Shown in pieces: positions 26,600 through 35,194 of a stretch of DNA of 64,000 bases. Location: assembly GCF_016900355.1 (NCBI RefSeq), contig NZ_JACJKA010000003.1:1-64000 (forward strand), given 5' to 3'. The notes beneath the pieces are model-generated. The model made no database searches and had not been told where the DNA came from. It was given only the letters and a program-made list of their open reading frames with translations. A program made the position numbers and the translations under genes. How positions within the stretch are numbered: the first letter of the stretch is position 1; each line of letters begins with the position of its first letter. Source of the stretch: Bacteroides mediterraneensis (lineage in GTDB: Bacteria; Bacteroidota; Bacteroidia; Bacteroidales; Bacteroidaceae).

Positions 26600-27000
26600 T
26601 TGATGGCCAATCTTCATCCACTATACATAAAAGATAATTTATAGATTCTGCCTCCATAAAAACTTTCTTCTGAATACTCAATCAAAACCCCTAACATAAC
26701 AAAATGTCAATCTCTCCTATCCCCCACTCAAATTTTCTAATTTAACCGCTCCAATCCCCATGCTTCCTTTTTTAACAAGGAAAAACATTTATACAAATTC
26801 AAAAAGAAACAATATTCAAATAAATAACAACCGCTATCACACAAATAAGAAATAAACCACACATATCCTCCACAAAACACAAGCAAACACGTACAAAAAG
26901 CAACTCCCATTTTCACACTCCAGGCCTCCCATTCCGCAAAAAAACACCCCCAAAATCCACATTTTCCAACCTCCTCCAGCAGCCCTAGAAACCACCTTCC
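26600..27000. other. Noncoding stretch almost free of G on the + strand
   Basis: About 400 bp are strongly skewed to A, C and T on the + strand, with runs such as CTCTCCTATCCCCCACTC and AAACACCCCCAAAATCC. Open frames on the minus strand here are Trp/Gly/Cys-rich and implausible as proteins. I see no gene. It ends where the 22-bp array begins. Confidence 0.55.
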
Positions 27001-27001
27001 A

Positions 27002-27112
27002 AAACGCAAGTACATTTGCCCTCAAACGCCCTTGCGTTTCCTCTCAAACGTCAAAGAGTTTTTCCTGAAACGCTTCGGGGTTTTCGTCCAAACCCTTCGG
27101 TATTTTGGCGTC
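27002..27112. repeat. 22-bp-period repeat array (AAACG units, degenerate)
   Basis: AAAC starts units at 27002, 27024, 27046, 27068 and 27090 (exact 22-bp steps), and a weaker AAAT follows at 27113. The second unit AAACGCCCTTGCGTTT closely matches units of the array at 59928-60037. Other units keep the AAACG start and a T-rich middle but diverge. The array lies beyond the 3' end of the VWA gene. Confidence 0.75.
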
Positions 27113-27189
27113 AAATTCAGCTTTTCAGGCCGATTTTCCCGCATTTTCTTCTCCAGATTCATCCGAATACCCGTTTTTAGACAGGAAGC

Positions 27190-27216
27190 ACCCCCTCTAC
27201 AAGCCTTCTGAGAGGG
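27190..27216. terminator. Short GC-rich hairpin
   Basis: CCCCCTCT pairs with AGAGGGG around a 12-nt loop, without a clear T run. It may be a secondary terminator of the unit at 27339. Confidence 0.35.
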
Positions 27217-27239
27217 GTAACTCAAAATTATACACAAAA

Positions 27240-27285
27240 AAATGCGAAATTCCGTTCTTCAGAAAGAAAGCAGAATTTCGCATTT
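27240..27285 (-). terminator. Terminator after the VWA-domain gene
   Basis: AAATGCGAAATTC pairs with GAATTTCGCATTT. On the minus strand the stem is followed by a T run (the + strand A run at 27234-27242). It lies about 55 bp past the VWA gene stop. Confidence 0.75.
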
Positions 27286-27338
27286 CAAATCTTATATTCA
27301 GCAAAGAGCGAGAAATAAGGACAAAGTGATTTTTCCAT

Positions 27339-28709
27339 TCAATACATCTCCCAATACTTTTCACACTCATGAAGGTAGTCTGTTTCCGGATGGGTACCGA
27401 ACACCAGTGCATAGAAGGAAGTACCCCGCAAACGGGCACGATGGATGTCGGCCAGCAACGCATCATCGGGAGGGGGCATCTCGAAATCGGAAATCAGCAC
27501 CACGTCGGCCCGATGCCAGCCGTGGGTACGCAGCATCATCAGCGCTTCGGCAAAAGCCGGACGCACATCGGTACCGCCGTCGAAACGACGTTGCAGGAAG
27601 TCCACCAGCACAGGGAAATCGGTCTTCAAATCGCGTACCAAGAGGGTTTGGATGTCTTCCGAAAAGTTGATGACGTAACATTTCCGCGAGGTGGCTTCCG
27701 TCAGTCGGGCAATGGCCAGCACGGCCGACTTGGCCAGGCGTTCACGGCCTTCGCGCATGGAACCGGAGGTGTCCACACAAATGATGTAGGGGCCCTGGGC
27801 ACTGACTTTCTTTTTCTCCGGCGAACGGTCGGAACGGTCCTCACGGGAATAAGAGTCGAACTGTTGCAGGCGTTTTTCCACATAACGCTGCATGAAGACA
27901 GGATAGAGCCCCTCGTCCGTGAGGTAGCAATACTCCACGGGCAGCAGGCTGTTGAGGTCGTCGCCCAAGGTCACTCCTTCCACGTCGCTTTGGGCGGCAT
28001 GATGAATCAGGCTGTCGGCCCGGAGTCCCGACAGGGAGTCGAAACTTTCTTTCCGTCCACCCACGTTCTTTCCCAGGCAGCGCACCAGCTCGCGTATCTG
28101 GCGGTTCTGCTCCATGGCTTTCTCATAGGGCACCACTTTCTGATAGAGTTCCGGATGGTTCCGCAACAGCCATTTCACGCGCGAGCCCCGGAGGTTGCCC
28201 TCCGTTTTCAGACCGAACGACTTGTCCAGCAGGGCGAACCCGCCGCACAGGCGGAAGAGGTGCTGGTACTGGTAGTCGTATTCCTTCACCGAAAGCAGGT
28301 GGTGCCACTTGTCCAGAAAGAGTTCCTGCAAGGCCGCACGTTCTTCGCTTCTTTCGGGAAGCTGGGAGAGGCGACTGATGTAATAGGACACATCGAGTTC
28401 GGCCAAGGTATAGCGCTTGCGGAAGGCCGTTTCCATCCGTTGCAGGAAGGTCAGGAAATCGGCCGACGAAAGGGTTTCGTTGGCATAGAAGACTTCCCAT
28501 TCAGGGGTATAGCGGGAATAGAATTCCTGAAGCGAGGGCACCGTCTTGCGGTAATAGTCCCACACACATTCTTCCAGCTCGCTCTCTAATACCGTCCGCC
28601 CCTGAAGATATTCTTCCATCCGCGCCCGGCTCCGCTCACGAAGTTGCTCCAAATAGGCTGTTTTCAGGTCTTTCAGACGGATATTCCTCGTTCTCTTTCC
28701 GGTATGCAT
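27339..28709 (-). CDS. VWA-domain protein (ViaA/CoxE-like partner of MoxR ATPase)
   Basis: The 456-residue cytoplasmic protein has a helical N-terminal two thirds and a C-terminal von Willebrand A domain with the MIDAS motif CVDTSGSMREG (DTSGS 313-317). DVVLISDFEMPPPDDALL contributes the later metal ligand. It is organised like ViaA, which works with the AAA+ ATPase RavA. The upstream MoxR/RavA-like gene supports this. Its ATG lies 74 bp inside that gene; an internal ATG at 28619 would remove the overlap but cuts a plausible helix. Function in this species is unknown. Confidence 0.85.
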   Translation of the reverse strand: MHTGKRTRNIRLKDLKTAYLEQLRERSRARMEEYLQGRTVLESELEECVWDYYRKTVPSLQEFYSRYTPEWEVFYANETLSSADFLTFLQRMETAFRKRYTLAELDVSYYISRLSQLPERSEERAALQELFLDKWHHLLSVKEYDYQYQHLFRLCGGFALLDKSFGLKTEGNLRGSRVKWLLRNHPELYQKVVPYEKAMEQNRQIRELVRCLGKNVGGRKESFDSLSGLRADSLIHHAAQSDVEGVTLGDDLNSLLPVEYCYLTDEGLYPVFMQRYVEKRLQQFDSYSREDRSDRSPEKKKVSAQGPYIICVDTSGSMREGRERLAKSAVLAIARLTEATSRKCYVINFSEDIQTLLVRDLKTDFPVLVDFLQRRFDGGTDVRPAFAEALMMLRTHGWHRADVVLISDFEMPPPDDALLADIHRARLRGTSFYALVFGTHPETDYLHECEKYWEMY

Positions 28710-30264
28710 GTTTCATTTCCTCCAATTCGTTCCGATAGCGGAACAGGGCTTTCGTCGGCTCGCCCAGTATCCGGCTCATGGCTTCTTTTTCTTTTCGTCC
28801 GACAAACAGATGGTTCGCGCAATAGTCGGCTTCTTCTTTCACCCAGTCGCCGCAATGGGCTTCCACGTGGCCGAGCTGCTGTTCCAGCCGACTGAAGCGG
28901 GCGGGAAGGTCTTCGTGCGACTGTACCTCCATGGCGGGCAGGGCGGTGCAGTCGGGCGTGCACAGCAAGGGGTATTCATAGTCGTTGATGAATACCGAAC
29001 GGCGGCCCCGACGGAGGGTGTAGACTTTCGAGGGAGATACCTTGCCGCGCATCGAGGGGTCGTATTTCTTCAGCACGTAACAGTCGGTCTTGTACTTGTC
29101 CTTATGCAGGTAGAACTGCTTGCCGGTATCATCCAGCTGCTGGTAGTCGGAAGCGAAGAGGAGCAACCGTCCGGCCAGGCGTACGCGCTCCACCTGGTAA
29201 TAATAGGAGTCGACCAGTTGCAGTCCGGCATCGGCCCGCTCGCGCAGGGCTCCTGCGGAGTCGAGTTCTTTCTTCAGGGCTTGCAGGTCGGCTTCAATGC
29301 CGGAGAGGTTCAGCACATAGCCGCGCACGCTCTCGCCTACCGCGGTCAGCACGGCATCGCGCACCCAGTCTATCTGCCCGGTCTCGTTCCACAGGCAGTG
29401 TACCATCAGCAGGCAGTCGGACAGGCGGACTTCGGTATTTCCTTGCAAGAAGGCGGAGGCCCGCAGCAGACGCACGATTTTCTTCCAACGGCGGTCGGAC
29501 ACGTACAAGGCGGGCGAAGCGGGTACATCGGCATTTTCCAGCTGACGGTTGTAGTCTTCCAGCTTGTCTTTGAGGGAATGAATCACTTCCAGCACGGAAT
29601 AGTGCAGACCGACGGCTTTCATCTGTTCCTGCCACCGACGGTATTCTTCGTCGCTCACGGCCAGCTGCTCGTCCATTTCCGGCTCGCTTTCATCGGCGGT
29701 CAGAATCATCTGGTCGAATTCAGACAGGTCTTCAATGCCACCCACTAACTTGCGCACCAAGAAGCGGTCGTACAAGGCTTCCAGTCCCTGCCCTGAAGCG
29801 GGGAGTTCGTTCGAGGCGGCAATCAACCCTTTCATGGGCACCTGTACGGTGAACTGTCCGTTGCGGTAGATTTTCTCGTTGATGACGGTCAGCAGGGCAT
29901 TCTGGATAGCGGGACCGGCTTTCCAGATTTCATCTAAAAAGACCACAGTGGCGGTGGGCAGATAGCCTTCGGTCATACGCTCGTAGGTGTCCTCGTTTTT
30001 CAGCTTGGCGATGGACACGGGGCCGAATATTTCGTCGGGGGTACTGAAACGCGACATGAGGTATTCGAACGCGGTGCCTCCGCGGAACATGAGTTTCAGC
30101 CGACGGGCCACCATACTCTTGGCTACTCCCGGAGGGCCCAGCAGGAAGATGCTCTCTCCGGCCACGGCCGACAGCAGGGCCAGGGCCATGATTTCTTCCT
30201 TGCCGTACACCCGCTCGTTCAGGGTTTCCAGCAGTTTCTCAATGCGATTTCTCAATGCTTCCAT
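28636..30264 (-). CDS. MoxR/RavA-type AAA+ ATPase
   Basis: The 542-residue ATPase has Walker A GPPGVAKS (43-50), Walker B VVFLDE (107-112) and a MoxR-type insert near FRGGTAFEYLMSRFSTPDEIFGPVS. A sensor region around AASNELPASGQGLEALYDRF follows. The C-terminal extension is long, as in RavA. MoxR ATPases remodel or activate protein complexes together with VWA proteins. The gene sits between an EamA transporter gene (13-bp overlap) and the VWA gene (74-bp overlap), so the pair is tightly coupled. Confidence 0.9.
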   Translation of the reverse strand: MEALRNRIEKLLETLNERVYGKEEIMALALLSAVAGESIFLLGPPGVAKSMVARRLKLMFRGGTAFEYLMSRFSTPDEIFGPVSIAKLKNEDTYERMTEGYLPTATVVFLDEIWKAGPAIQNALLTVINEKIYRNGQFTVQVPMKGLIAASNELPASGQGLEALYDRFLVRKLVGGIEDLSEFDQMILTADESEPEMDEQLAVSDEEYRRWQEQMKAVGLHYSVLEVIHSLKDKLEDYNRQLENADVPASPALYVSDRRWKKIVRLLRASAFLQGNTEVRLSDCLLMVHCLWNETGQIDWVRDAVLTAVGESVRGYVLNLSGIEADLQALKKELDSAGALRERADAGLQLVDSYYYQVERVRLAGRLLLFASDYQQLDDTGKQFYLHKDKYKTDCYVLKKYDPSMRGKVSPSKVYTLRRGRRSVFINDYEYPLLCTPDCTALPAMEVQSHEDLPARFSRLEQQLGHVEAHCGDWVKEEADYCANHLFVGRKEKEAMSRILGEPTKALFRYRNELEEMKHAYRKENEEYPSERPENSLFGATS

Positions 30265-31157
30265 TTGACGTAGAGTGAGGGGAAAAACTTATGTTGTTTC
30301 GACAGCACGTTGAGGGTCTGGAGCACCACCGATAGCACAATCAGTCCCAGTCCCAAGTAGAAACTGAAATTCAAGTCCTTGGCTTCCTGGAAAATAATCA
30401 TGGCACCGATGATGCTGTATATCGGTTCGAGGTTGTAGCTCAGATTGACCGTAAAGGCGGAAATGACCTTGAGCACCTGAATCTGGAGGATATAGAGTCC
30501 GACGGTACAGACCGATGCCAGACAGAGCAGGTAAACCAGGTCTTTCGTACCGGGCAAAATGGAGGCTACAGGGAAATAATGGAGGTAGAAAGGCAACACA
30601 CACGACAGGCCCAGGAAACCGCCCAGCATCTCGTACATCAGCATGGTACTGGAAGTGTAGTTTACGGCCACCTTCTTGTTGACAATGGTAAACAGCGAAG
30701 CCAGGGCCGACGAGATGATACCCATACAGATACCGGTCCGGTAACGGGTGTCGAAATGGAAAATCAGCACGATGCCAAGCACGGCCACTAAGCTGAACAG
30801 TATCTCCCGCAAGGAGATGCGGTGACGGTTGATGAGGGGCTCAAAGATGGCCGTAAAGAGGCTCATCACCGACAGGCAGACCACGCCGATGGACACGTTG
30901 GAGGCCTTGATGCTGCCGTAGAAGAAAATCCAGTGGCTGGCCAGCAACAGTCCCACGGAGGCAATCTTTGCCACATCGCCCCAGCTGACTTTTCGCAGCT
31001 TCTTCAGGAACGAGAGCAGCAGAAAGAACATCACGGAGGCAAACATCATCCGGTACCACACTAACAGCCCTTCGTTCAGGGATATCAGTTTTCCAAACAC
31101 ACCCGTTCCTCCGGCCAGCAAGATGGAAAGGTGCAGTTTTATAAATGCTTCCTTCAT
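30252..31157 (-). CDS. EamA/DMT-superfamily transporter
   Basis: The 301-residue membrane protein has about ten hydrophobic helices in two EamA repeats, e.g. MMFASVMFFLLLSFL, ASVGLLLASHWIFFYGS and EILFSLVAVLGIVLIF. These transporters export metabolites or amino acids. The start MKEAFIKLHLSILLAGGTG was chosen because it opens into the first helix. An in-frame ATG 30 bp upstream adds a short tail. Although it precedes and overlaps the MoxR gene, functional linkage is not evident. Substrate unknown. Confidence 0.85.
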   Translation of the reverse strand: MKEAFIKLHLSILLAGGTGVFGKLISLNEGLLVWYRMMFASVMFFLLLSFLKKLRKVSWGDVAKIASVGLLLASHWIFFYGSIKASNVSIGVVCLSVMSLFTAIFEPLINRHRISLREILFSLVAVLGIVLIFHFDTRYRTGICMGIISSALASLFTIVNKKVAVNYTSSTMLMYEMLGGFLGLSCVLPFYLHYFPVASILPGTKDLVYLLCLASVCTVGLYILQIQVLKVISAFTVNLSYNLEPIYSIIGAMIIFQEAKDLNFSFYLGLGLIVLSVVLQTLNVLSKQHKFFPSLYVKWKH

Positions 31158-31189
31158 ATGCAAAAATCGAATGTGATAACTATACAAGA

Positions 31190-31231
31190 AAGCGAAGAAC
31201 CCTCCCGAATGACCGGCGGAATTCTTCGCTT
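31190..31231. terminator. Terminator after the carboxylase operon
   Basis: AAGCGAAGAA pairs perfectly with TTCTTCGCTT between the carboxyltransferase stop and the EamA gene. Confidence 0.7.
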
Positions 31232-31266
31232 CTGAATTTTTTAGGATGAATACAATCGCTACCTGA

Positions 31267-32799
31267 TTACAGCGGCATGTTACCGTGTTTCTTCGGCGGA
31301 TTGCTCTGGCTCTTGTTCTGAGTCATTTCCAATGCCTGAATCAGTTTGTAACGTGTATCTTTCGGCAGAATGATTTCATCGATGTAACCCTGCTCGGCCG
31401 CGCGGTAAGGATTGGAGAATTTCTCCTTGTATTCTTCCACTGCCTTGGCTTTCTCTTCCGGAGTAGCCTTGCGGTACAGGATGTTTACGGCACCGTCGGC
31501 ACCCATTACGGCGATTTCGGCTGTCGGGTAAGAGAAGTTCACATCGGCACCAATCGGCTTGCTGTTCATTACGATGTAAGCACCTCCGTAAGCCTTACGG
31601 GTAATGACGGTAATCTTAGGCACAGTAGCTTCTGCGTAAGCATACACAATCTTCGCGCCGTGACGGATGATACCGTTGTGTTCCTGTGTACATCCCGGCA
31701 GGAAGCCCGGCACGTCTTCGAATGTCACGATAGGAATGTTGAAGCAGTCGCAGAAACGGATGAAGCGGGAAGCCTTGTCAGAGGCATCGATGTCGAGTAC
31801 ACCGGCCAGATAAGCAGGCTGGTTAGCCACGATACCTACGGAACGTCCGCCCAGACGGGCAAATCCGACCACGATGTTCTTGGCAAAGTGAGGCATCACT
31901 TCAAAGAAGTACTGGTTGTCGACCACCGGCTCGATGATGTTCTTGATATCATACGGCATGTTCGGGTCGTCCGGAATGACGCTCATCAGTGATTCATCGG
32001 CACGACGGATGTCGTCGTTGCAAGGAATCATCGGGGCATCTTCCATGTTGTTGGAAGGAAGGAAGCTCAACAGTTCGCGGATGCTCATCAGGGTTTCTTC
32101 TTCGGTGTCGCAGAGGAAGTGTGTCACACCGCTCTTGCTGCTATGGGTATAGGCACCACCCAGTTCTTCCTTGTCCACTTCTTCGTGGGTCACGGCTTTC
32201 ACTACGTCCGGACCGGTGATGAACATGTGGCTCTTTTCCTTCACCATGAAGATGAAATCAGTCAGGGCCGGAGAGTAGCAGGCACCTCCTGCACACGGAC
32301 CTAAGATGGCCGAAATCTGCGGAATCACACCCGAAGCGATGGTGTTCTGATAGAAGATGGAAGCGTAACCGGAGATACTGCCTACACCTTCCTGAATACG
32401 GGCACCACCCGAGTCGTTCAAGGCAATGACCGGAGCACCGTTCTTCAGAGCCAGTTCCTGTACCTTCACGATTTTCTGGGCACCGGTTGTGCTCAGTGTA
32501 CCGCCAAATACGGTGAAGTCGTATGCATATACATAAACCAGACGGCCGTCAATCTTACCGTAACCACATACGATACCGTCGCCCGGAATATGTTTCTTGT
32601 CCATGCCAAAGTCTGTGCAATGGTGGATTACGAACTTGTCGATTTCATTGAACGTACCCTTGTCGAGCAACATGTCGATACGTTCGCGGGCTGTCATGTG
32701 ACCGTTGGCGTGCTGTTTTTCCACACGTTCTACGCCACCGCCCTGAGAAGCCAGCTTGTCCAGCTCCTCAAATTTCTTATATTGTTCTGCTGTTGTCAT
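31267..32799 (-). CDS. Acyl-CoA carboxylase carboxyltransferase subunit (propionyl-CoA carboxylase beta / MmdA type)
   Basis: The 510-residue carboxyltransferase moves CO2 between carboxybiotin and an acyl-CoA, most likely propionyl-CoA, in the succinate-propionate pathway. Crotonase-fold signatures include FGGTLSTTGAQKIVK, NDSGGARIQEGVGS, GPCAGGACYSPALTDF and the C-terminal KAYGGAYIVMNSK. It is the last gene of a three-gene operon with biotin carrier and biotin carboxylase genes, overlapping the carrier gene by 4 bp. The ATP-dependent biotin carboxylase alongside argues for a carboxylase rather than a Na+-pumping decarboxylase. Confidence 0.93.
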   Translation of the reverse strand: MTTAEQYKKFEELDKLASQGGGVERVEKQHANGHMTARERIDMLLDKGTFNEIDKFVIHHCTDFGMDKKHIPGDGIVCGYGKIDGRLVYVYAYDFTVFGGTLSTTGAQKIVKVQELALKNGAPVIALNDSGGARIQEGVGSISGYASIFYQNTIASGVIPQISAILGPCAGGACYSPALTDFIFMVKEKSHMFITGPDVVKAVTHEEVDKEELGGAYTHSSKSGVTHFLCDTEEETLMSIRELLSFLPSNNMEDAPMIPCNDDIRRADESLMSVIPDDPNMPYDIKNIIEPVVDNQYFFEVMPHFAKNIVVGFARLGGRSVGIVANQPAYLAGVLDIDASDKASRFIRFCDCFNIPIVTFEDVPGFLPGCTQEHNGIIRHGAKIVYAYAEATVPKITVITRKAYGGAYIVMNSKPIGADVNFSYPTAEIAVMGADGAVNILYRKATPEEKAKAVEEYKEKFSNPYRAAEQGYIDEIILPKDTRYKLIQALEMTQNKSQSNPPKKHGNMPL

Positions 32800-33317
32800 T
32801 GTTCGTCTTCTTTAATTACATCCAACGTCATTATTACCTGATTGCTGTTGACGGAGTCTCCTTCGTTCACGAGGATTTCCTTCACCACGCATTCACTGTT
32901 CACTTTGTAGTTGCTCTGCATCTTCATGGCTTCAATCACTACCACGATGTCACCAGCCTGCAAGCGGTCGCCTACCTTTACCGGAATCTTGACTACCTTG
33001 CCCGGCATCGGAGAAACAATCTTGTCCTGCTGCTTCTCTTCGGCACCCTTGCGCATGCGCAGGTACTTGGCCTGAGAGTCGATGATATCGATGTTGTATG
33101 ACTGGTAATGCGCATTGACGGTGTAGCTCTTTCCGCCTTCCTTACGAATCAGTTCGGCGTTGTACGACTTACCTTCGTGCAGAATGGAACAACTTCCGTT
33201 TTCGGCCATCACGATGTCCACATCGTAAGGCACTCCGTCGATGGTCAGCTGTACCTTATTGCCTTCCTTGCTGACCAAGGTCACGTCTGCAACTCTGTCT
33301 CCTATATGTATTTCCAT
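32796..33317 (-). CDS. Biotin carboxyl carrier subunit
   Basis: The 173-residue carrier has a C-terminal biotinyl domain with the biotinylation motif EAMKMQ (Lys 132). VSPMPGKVVKIPVKVGD begins the domain and VNEGDSVNSNQVI ends it. The N-terminal 90 residues form a linker domain that binds partner subunits. It shuttles carboxybiotin between the biotin carboxylase and carboxyltransferase encoded on either side. Confidence 0.93.
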   Translation of the reverse strand: MEIHIGDRVADVTLVSKEGNKVQLTIDGVPYDVDIVMAENGSCSILHEGKSYNAELIRKEGGKSYTVNAHYQSYNIDIIDSQAKYLRMRKGAEEKQQDKIVSPMPGKVVKIPVKVGDRLQAGDIVVVIEAMKMQSNYKVNSECVVKEILVNEGDSVNSNQVIMTLDVIKEDEQ

Positions 33318-33341
33318 AATCTTCTACTTTAATAAATACGT

Positions 33342-34853
33342 TTAGATTCGCAATACACCTTTCTTCAGGCCGAATTCACGCCAACGGCTGATCGGACGGT
33401 TATCGCTGGAAGCCGACTTGTTTTCTTCCAGATTCATCAGGTAGTCGATGTAAGCGGCAATCATGGCGATGTTTTCAGTTTCTTCTTCCTTCTGTCCGGC
33501 CCATTTACGCAGCATATCCTGGTGTTTCGGGATGAACAGGGTATTGTAGTGACCTTCTACGAAGTCGGGCACATTCATGATGTGACGCAGGTAACTGATG
33601 TTGGTCTTCAGGCCGGTAATCTTGTATTCGTACAACACGCGACGCATACGTTCGATGGCAAACTCACGGGTAGTAGCCCACACAATCAGCTTACCAATCA
33701 TCGGGTCATAATAAATAGGAATTTCGTAGCTTTCGTACACATAGCTGTCGATACGTACACCGATGCCGTTCGGTTCAATCAGCTGACGGATGACACCCGG
33801 AGAAGGCATGAAGTTGTTTTCAGAATCCTCGGCACAGATACGGCATTCAATGGCATGTCCACGCTGCTGCAGGTCTTCCTGCTTGAAGTGCAGCGGTTCG
33901 TTGTTCGCGATGCGAAGCTGTTCCTTCACCAGGTCCACGCCTACCACTTCTTCCGTAATCGGATGCTCTACCTGCAAACGGGTATTCATTTCCAAGAAAT
34001 AGAAATTGCGGTTCTTGTCGACCAGGAATTCGATGGTACCGGCTCCCTTGTAGTTCACTGCCTTAGCCGCAGCCACGGCAGCTTCCCCCATTCTCTGACG
34101 CAATTCAGGAGTGACAAAAGGAGAAGGAGTTTCTTCCACGATTTTCTGGTTACGGCGCTGGATAGAACACTCACGTTCAAACAGATGTACCGCATTACCG
34201 AAATTATCACCTAAAATCTGGAATTCGATATGATGAGGTTCTTCTACGAACTTTTCCAAATAAACGGTATCGTCACCAAAAGAAGACATAGATTCCGAAC
34301 GGGCTGTATTGTAAGCTTCTTCCACTTCACTTTCGCTGTGGATAAGACGCATACCCTTACCTCCACCTCCCATGGAAGCCTTCAACATGACCGGATAGCC
34401 TATCTGATTACAGATTTCCTTGGCCTCTTCCACACTCTGCAACGGTTGTTCAGTTCCCGGAACAACCGGTACACCGGCTGCAATCATGTGCTTACGAGCT
34501 GAAATCTTGTCTCCCATGGCATCCATCGTTTCCGGATCCGGACCGATAAAGATAATACCTTCCTCACGGCAACGACGTGCAAATTCTGAATTTTCAGACA
34601 GGAATCCATATCCCGGATGAATGGCATCCACTCCATGACGTTTGGCCGCCATGATAATCTTATCTATGTTCAGATAACTTTCGCGTGACGCAGCAGGGCC
34701 TATCAGACAAGCTTCATCCGCATAAAGTACGTGGCGAGCCGTTCTGTCGGCTTCGGAAAAAACTGCGACGGTACGAATGCCCATTTCACGGCAAGAACGC
34801 ATCACGCGCACAGCAATTTCACCACGGTTAGCGATCAATACTTTGTGTATCAT
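33342..34853 (-). CDS. accC: Biotin carboxylase subunit of acyl-CoA carboxylase
   Basis: The 503-residue ATP-grasp enzyme carboxylates biotin on the carrier protein using ATP and bicarbonate. Motifs are IANRGEIAVRVMRSCREMG at the N-terminus, KASMGGGGKGMRL (glycine-rich ATP loop), ERECSIQRRNQK and FLEMNTRLQVEHPITE. It lies 24 bp upstream of the carrier gene and is the first gene of the operon. Length beyond about 450 residues suits pcc-type subunits. It may serve propionyl-CoA rather than acetyl-CoA carboxylation. Confidence 0.93.
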   Translation of the reverse strand: MIHKVLIANRGEIAVRVMRSCREMGIRTVAVFSEADRTARHVLYADEACLIGPAASRESYLNIDKIIMAAKRHGVDAIHPGYGFLSENSEFARRCREEGIIFIGPDPETMDAMGDKISARKHMIAAGVPVVPGTEQPLQSVEEAKEICNQIGYPVMLKASMGGGGKGMRLIHSESEVEEAYNTARSESMSSFGDDTVYLEKFVEEPHHIEFQILGDNFGNAVHLFERECSIQRRNQKIVEETPSPFVTPELRQRMGEAAVAAAKAVNYKGAGTIEFLVDKNRNFYFLEMNTRLQVEHPITEEVVGVDLVKEQLRIANNEPLHFKQEDLQQRGHAIECRICAEDSENNFMPSPGVIRQLIEPNGIGVRIDSYVYESYEIPIYYDPMIGKLIVWATTREFAIERMRRVLYEYKITGLKTNISYLRHIMNVPDFVEGHYNTLFIPKHQDMLRKWAGQKEEETENIAMIAAYIDYLMNLEENKSASSDNRPISRWREFGLKKGVLRI

Positions 34854-34967
34854 GCTTTATGTTTTAATTATGATTTCTATGATACCGGGTCGTTCTCACA
34901 CCACCCAATTAGCTGATTATCCACACGCTGAAAAAATCATTCGTGCACAGATAACCTAAAAACTGTG

Positions 34968-34975
34968 CAAAAATA
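34968..34975 (-). promoter_or_regulatory. -7 promoter box for the carboxylase operon
   Basis: TATTTTTG on the minus strand matches TAnnTTTG, about 115 bp upstream of the biotin carboxylase ATG. The long leader (34854-34967) shows no obvious conserved structure. Confidence 0.5.
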
Positions 34976-34978
34976 GCA

Positions 34979-35018
34979 AAAAAAGAGACACCGTTCCAAC
35001 GAATGCCTCTTTTTTTGC
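34979..35018 (-). terminator. Terminator downstream of the phosphatase gene
   Basis: AAAAAAAGAG pairs with CTCTTTTTTT in the gap between the acid phosphatase gene and the carboxylase operon promoter. Confidence 0.5.
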
Positions 35019-35194
35019 CAAATCGCTACTTTTTCCCCACAAAATACCTACAAATGAGGAGATAATTATCTTCCTAAAAACAATAACGCAAAGTCGAGTT
35101 TACAAAACAACGGAATGCCCAAGATGCATTTTTATTCCTGAAATATTTTATAAATTCTCATTTTGCAGGTCTGGAACAATTTAAGCCCACCGAT

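Noticed and set aside
26737-27025. Minus-strand frames of 62-92 codons in the G-depleted region
   Set aside because: The products are runs of Trp, Gly, Cys and Phe caused by base skew, without plausible starts or homology.
27369-28589. 406-codon + strand frame antisense to the VWA gene
   Set aside because: His/Gln/Val-rich mirror of a coding strand; the VWA reading has the MIDAS motif and the operon partner.
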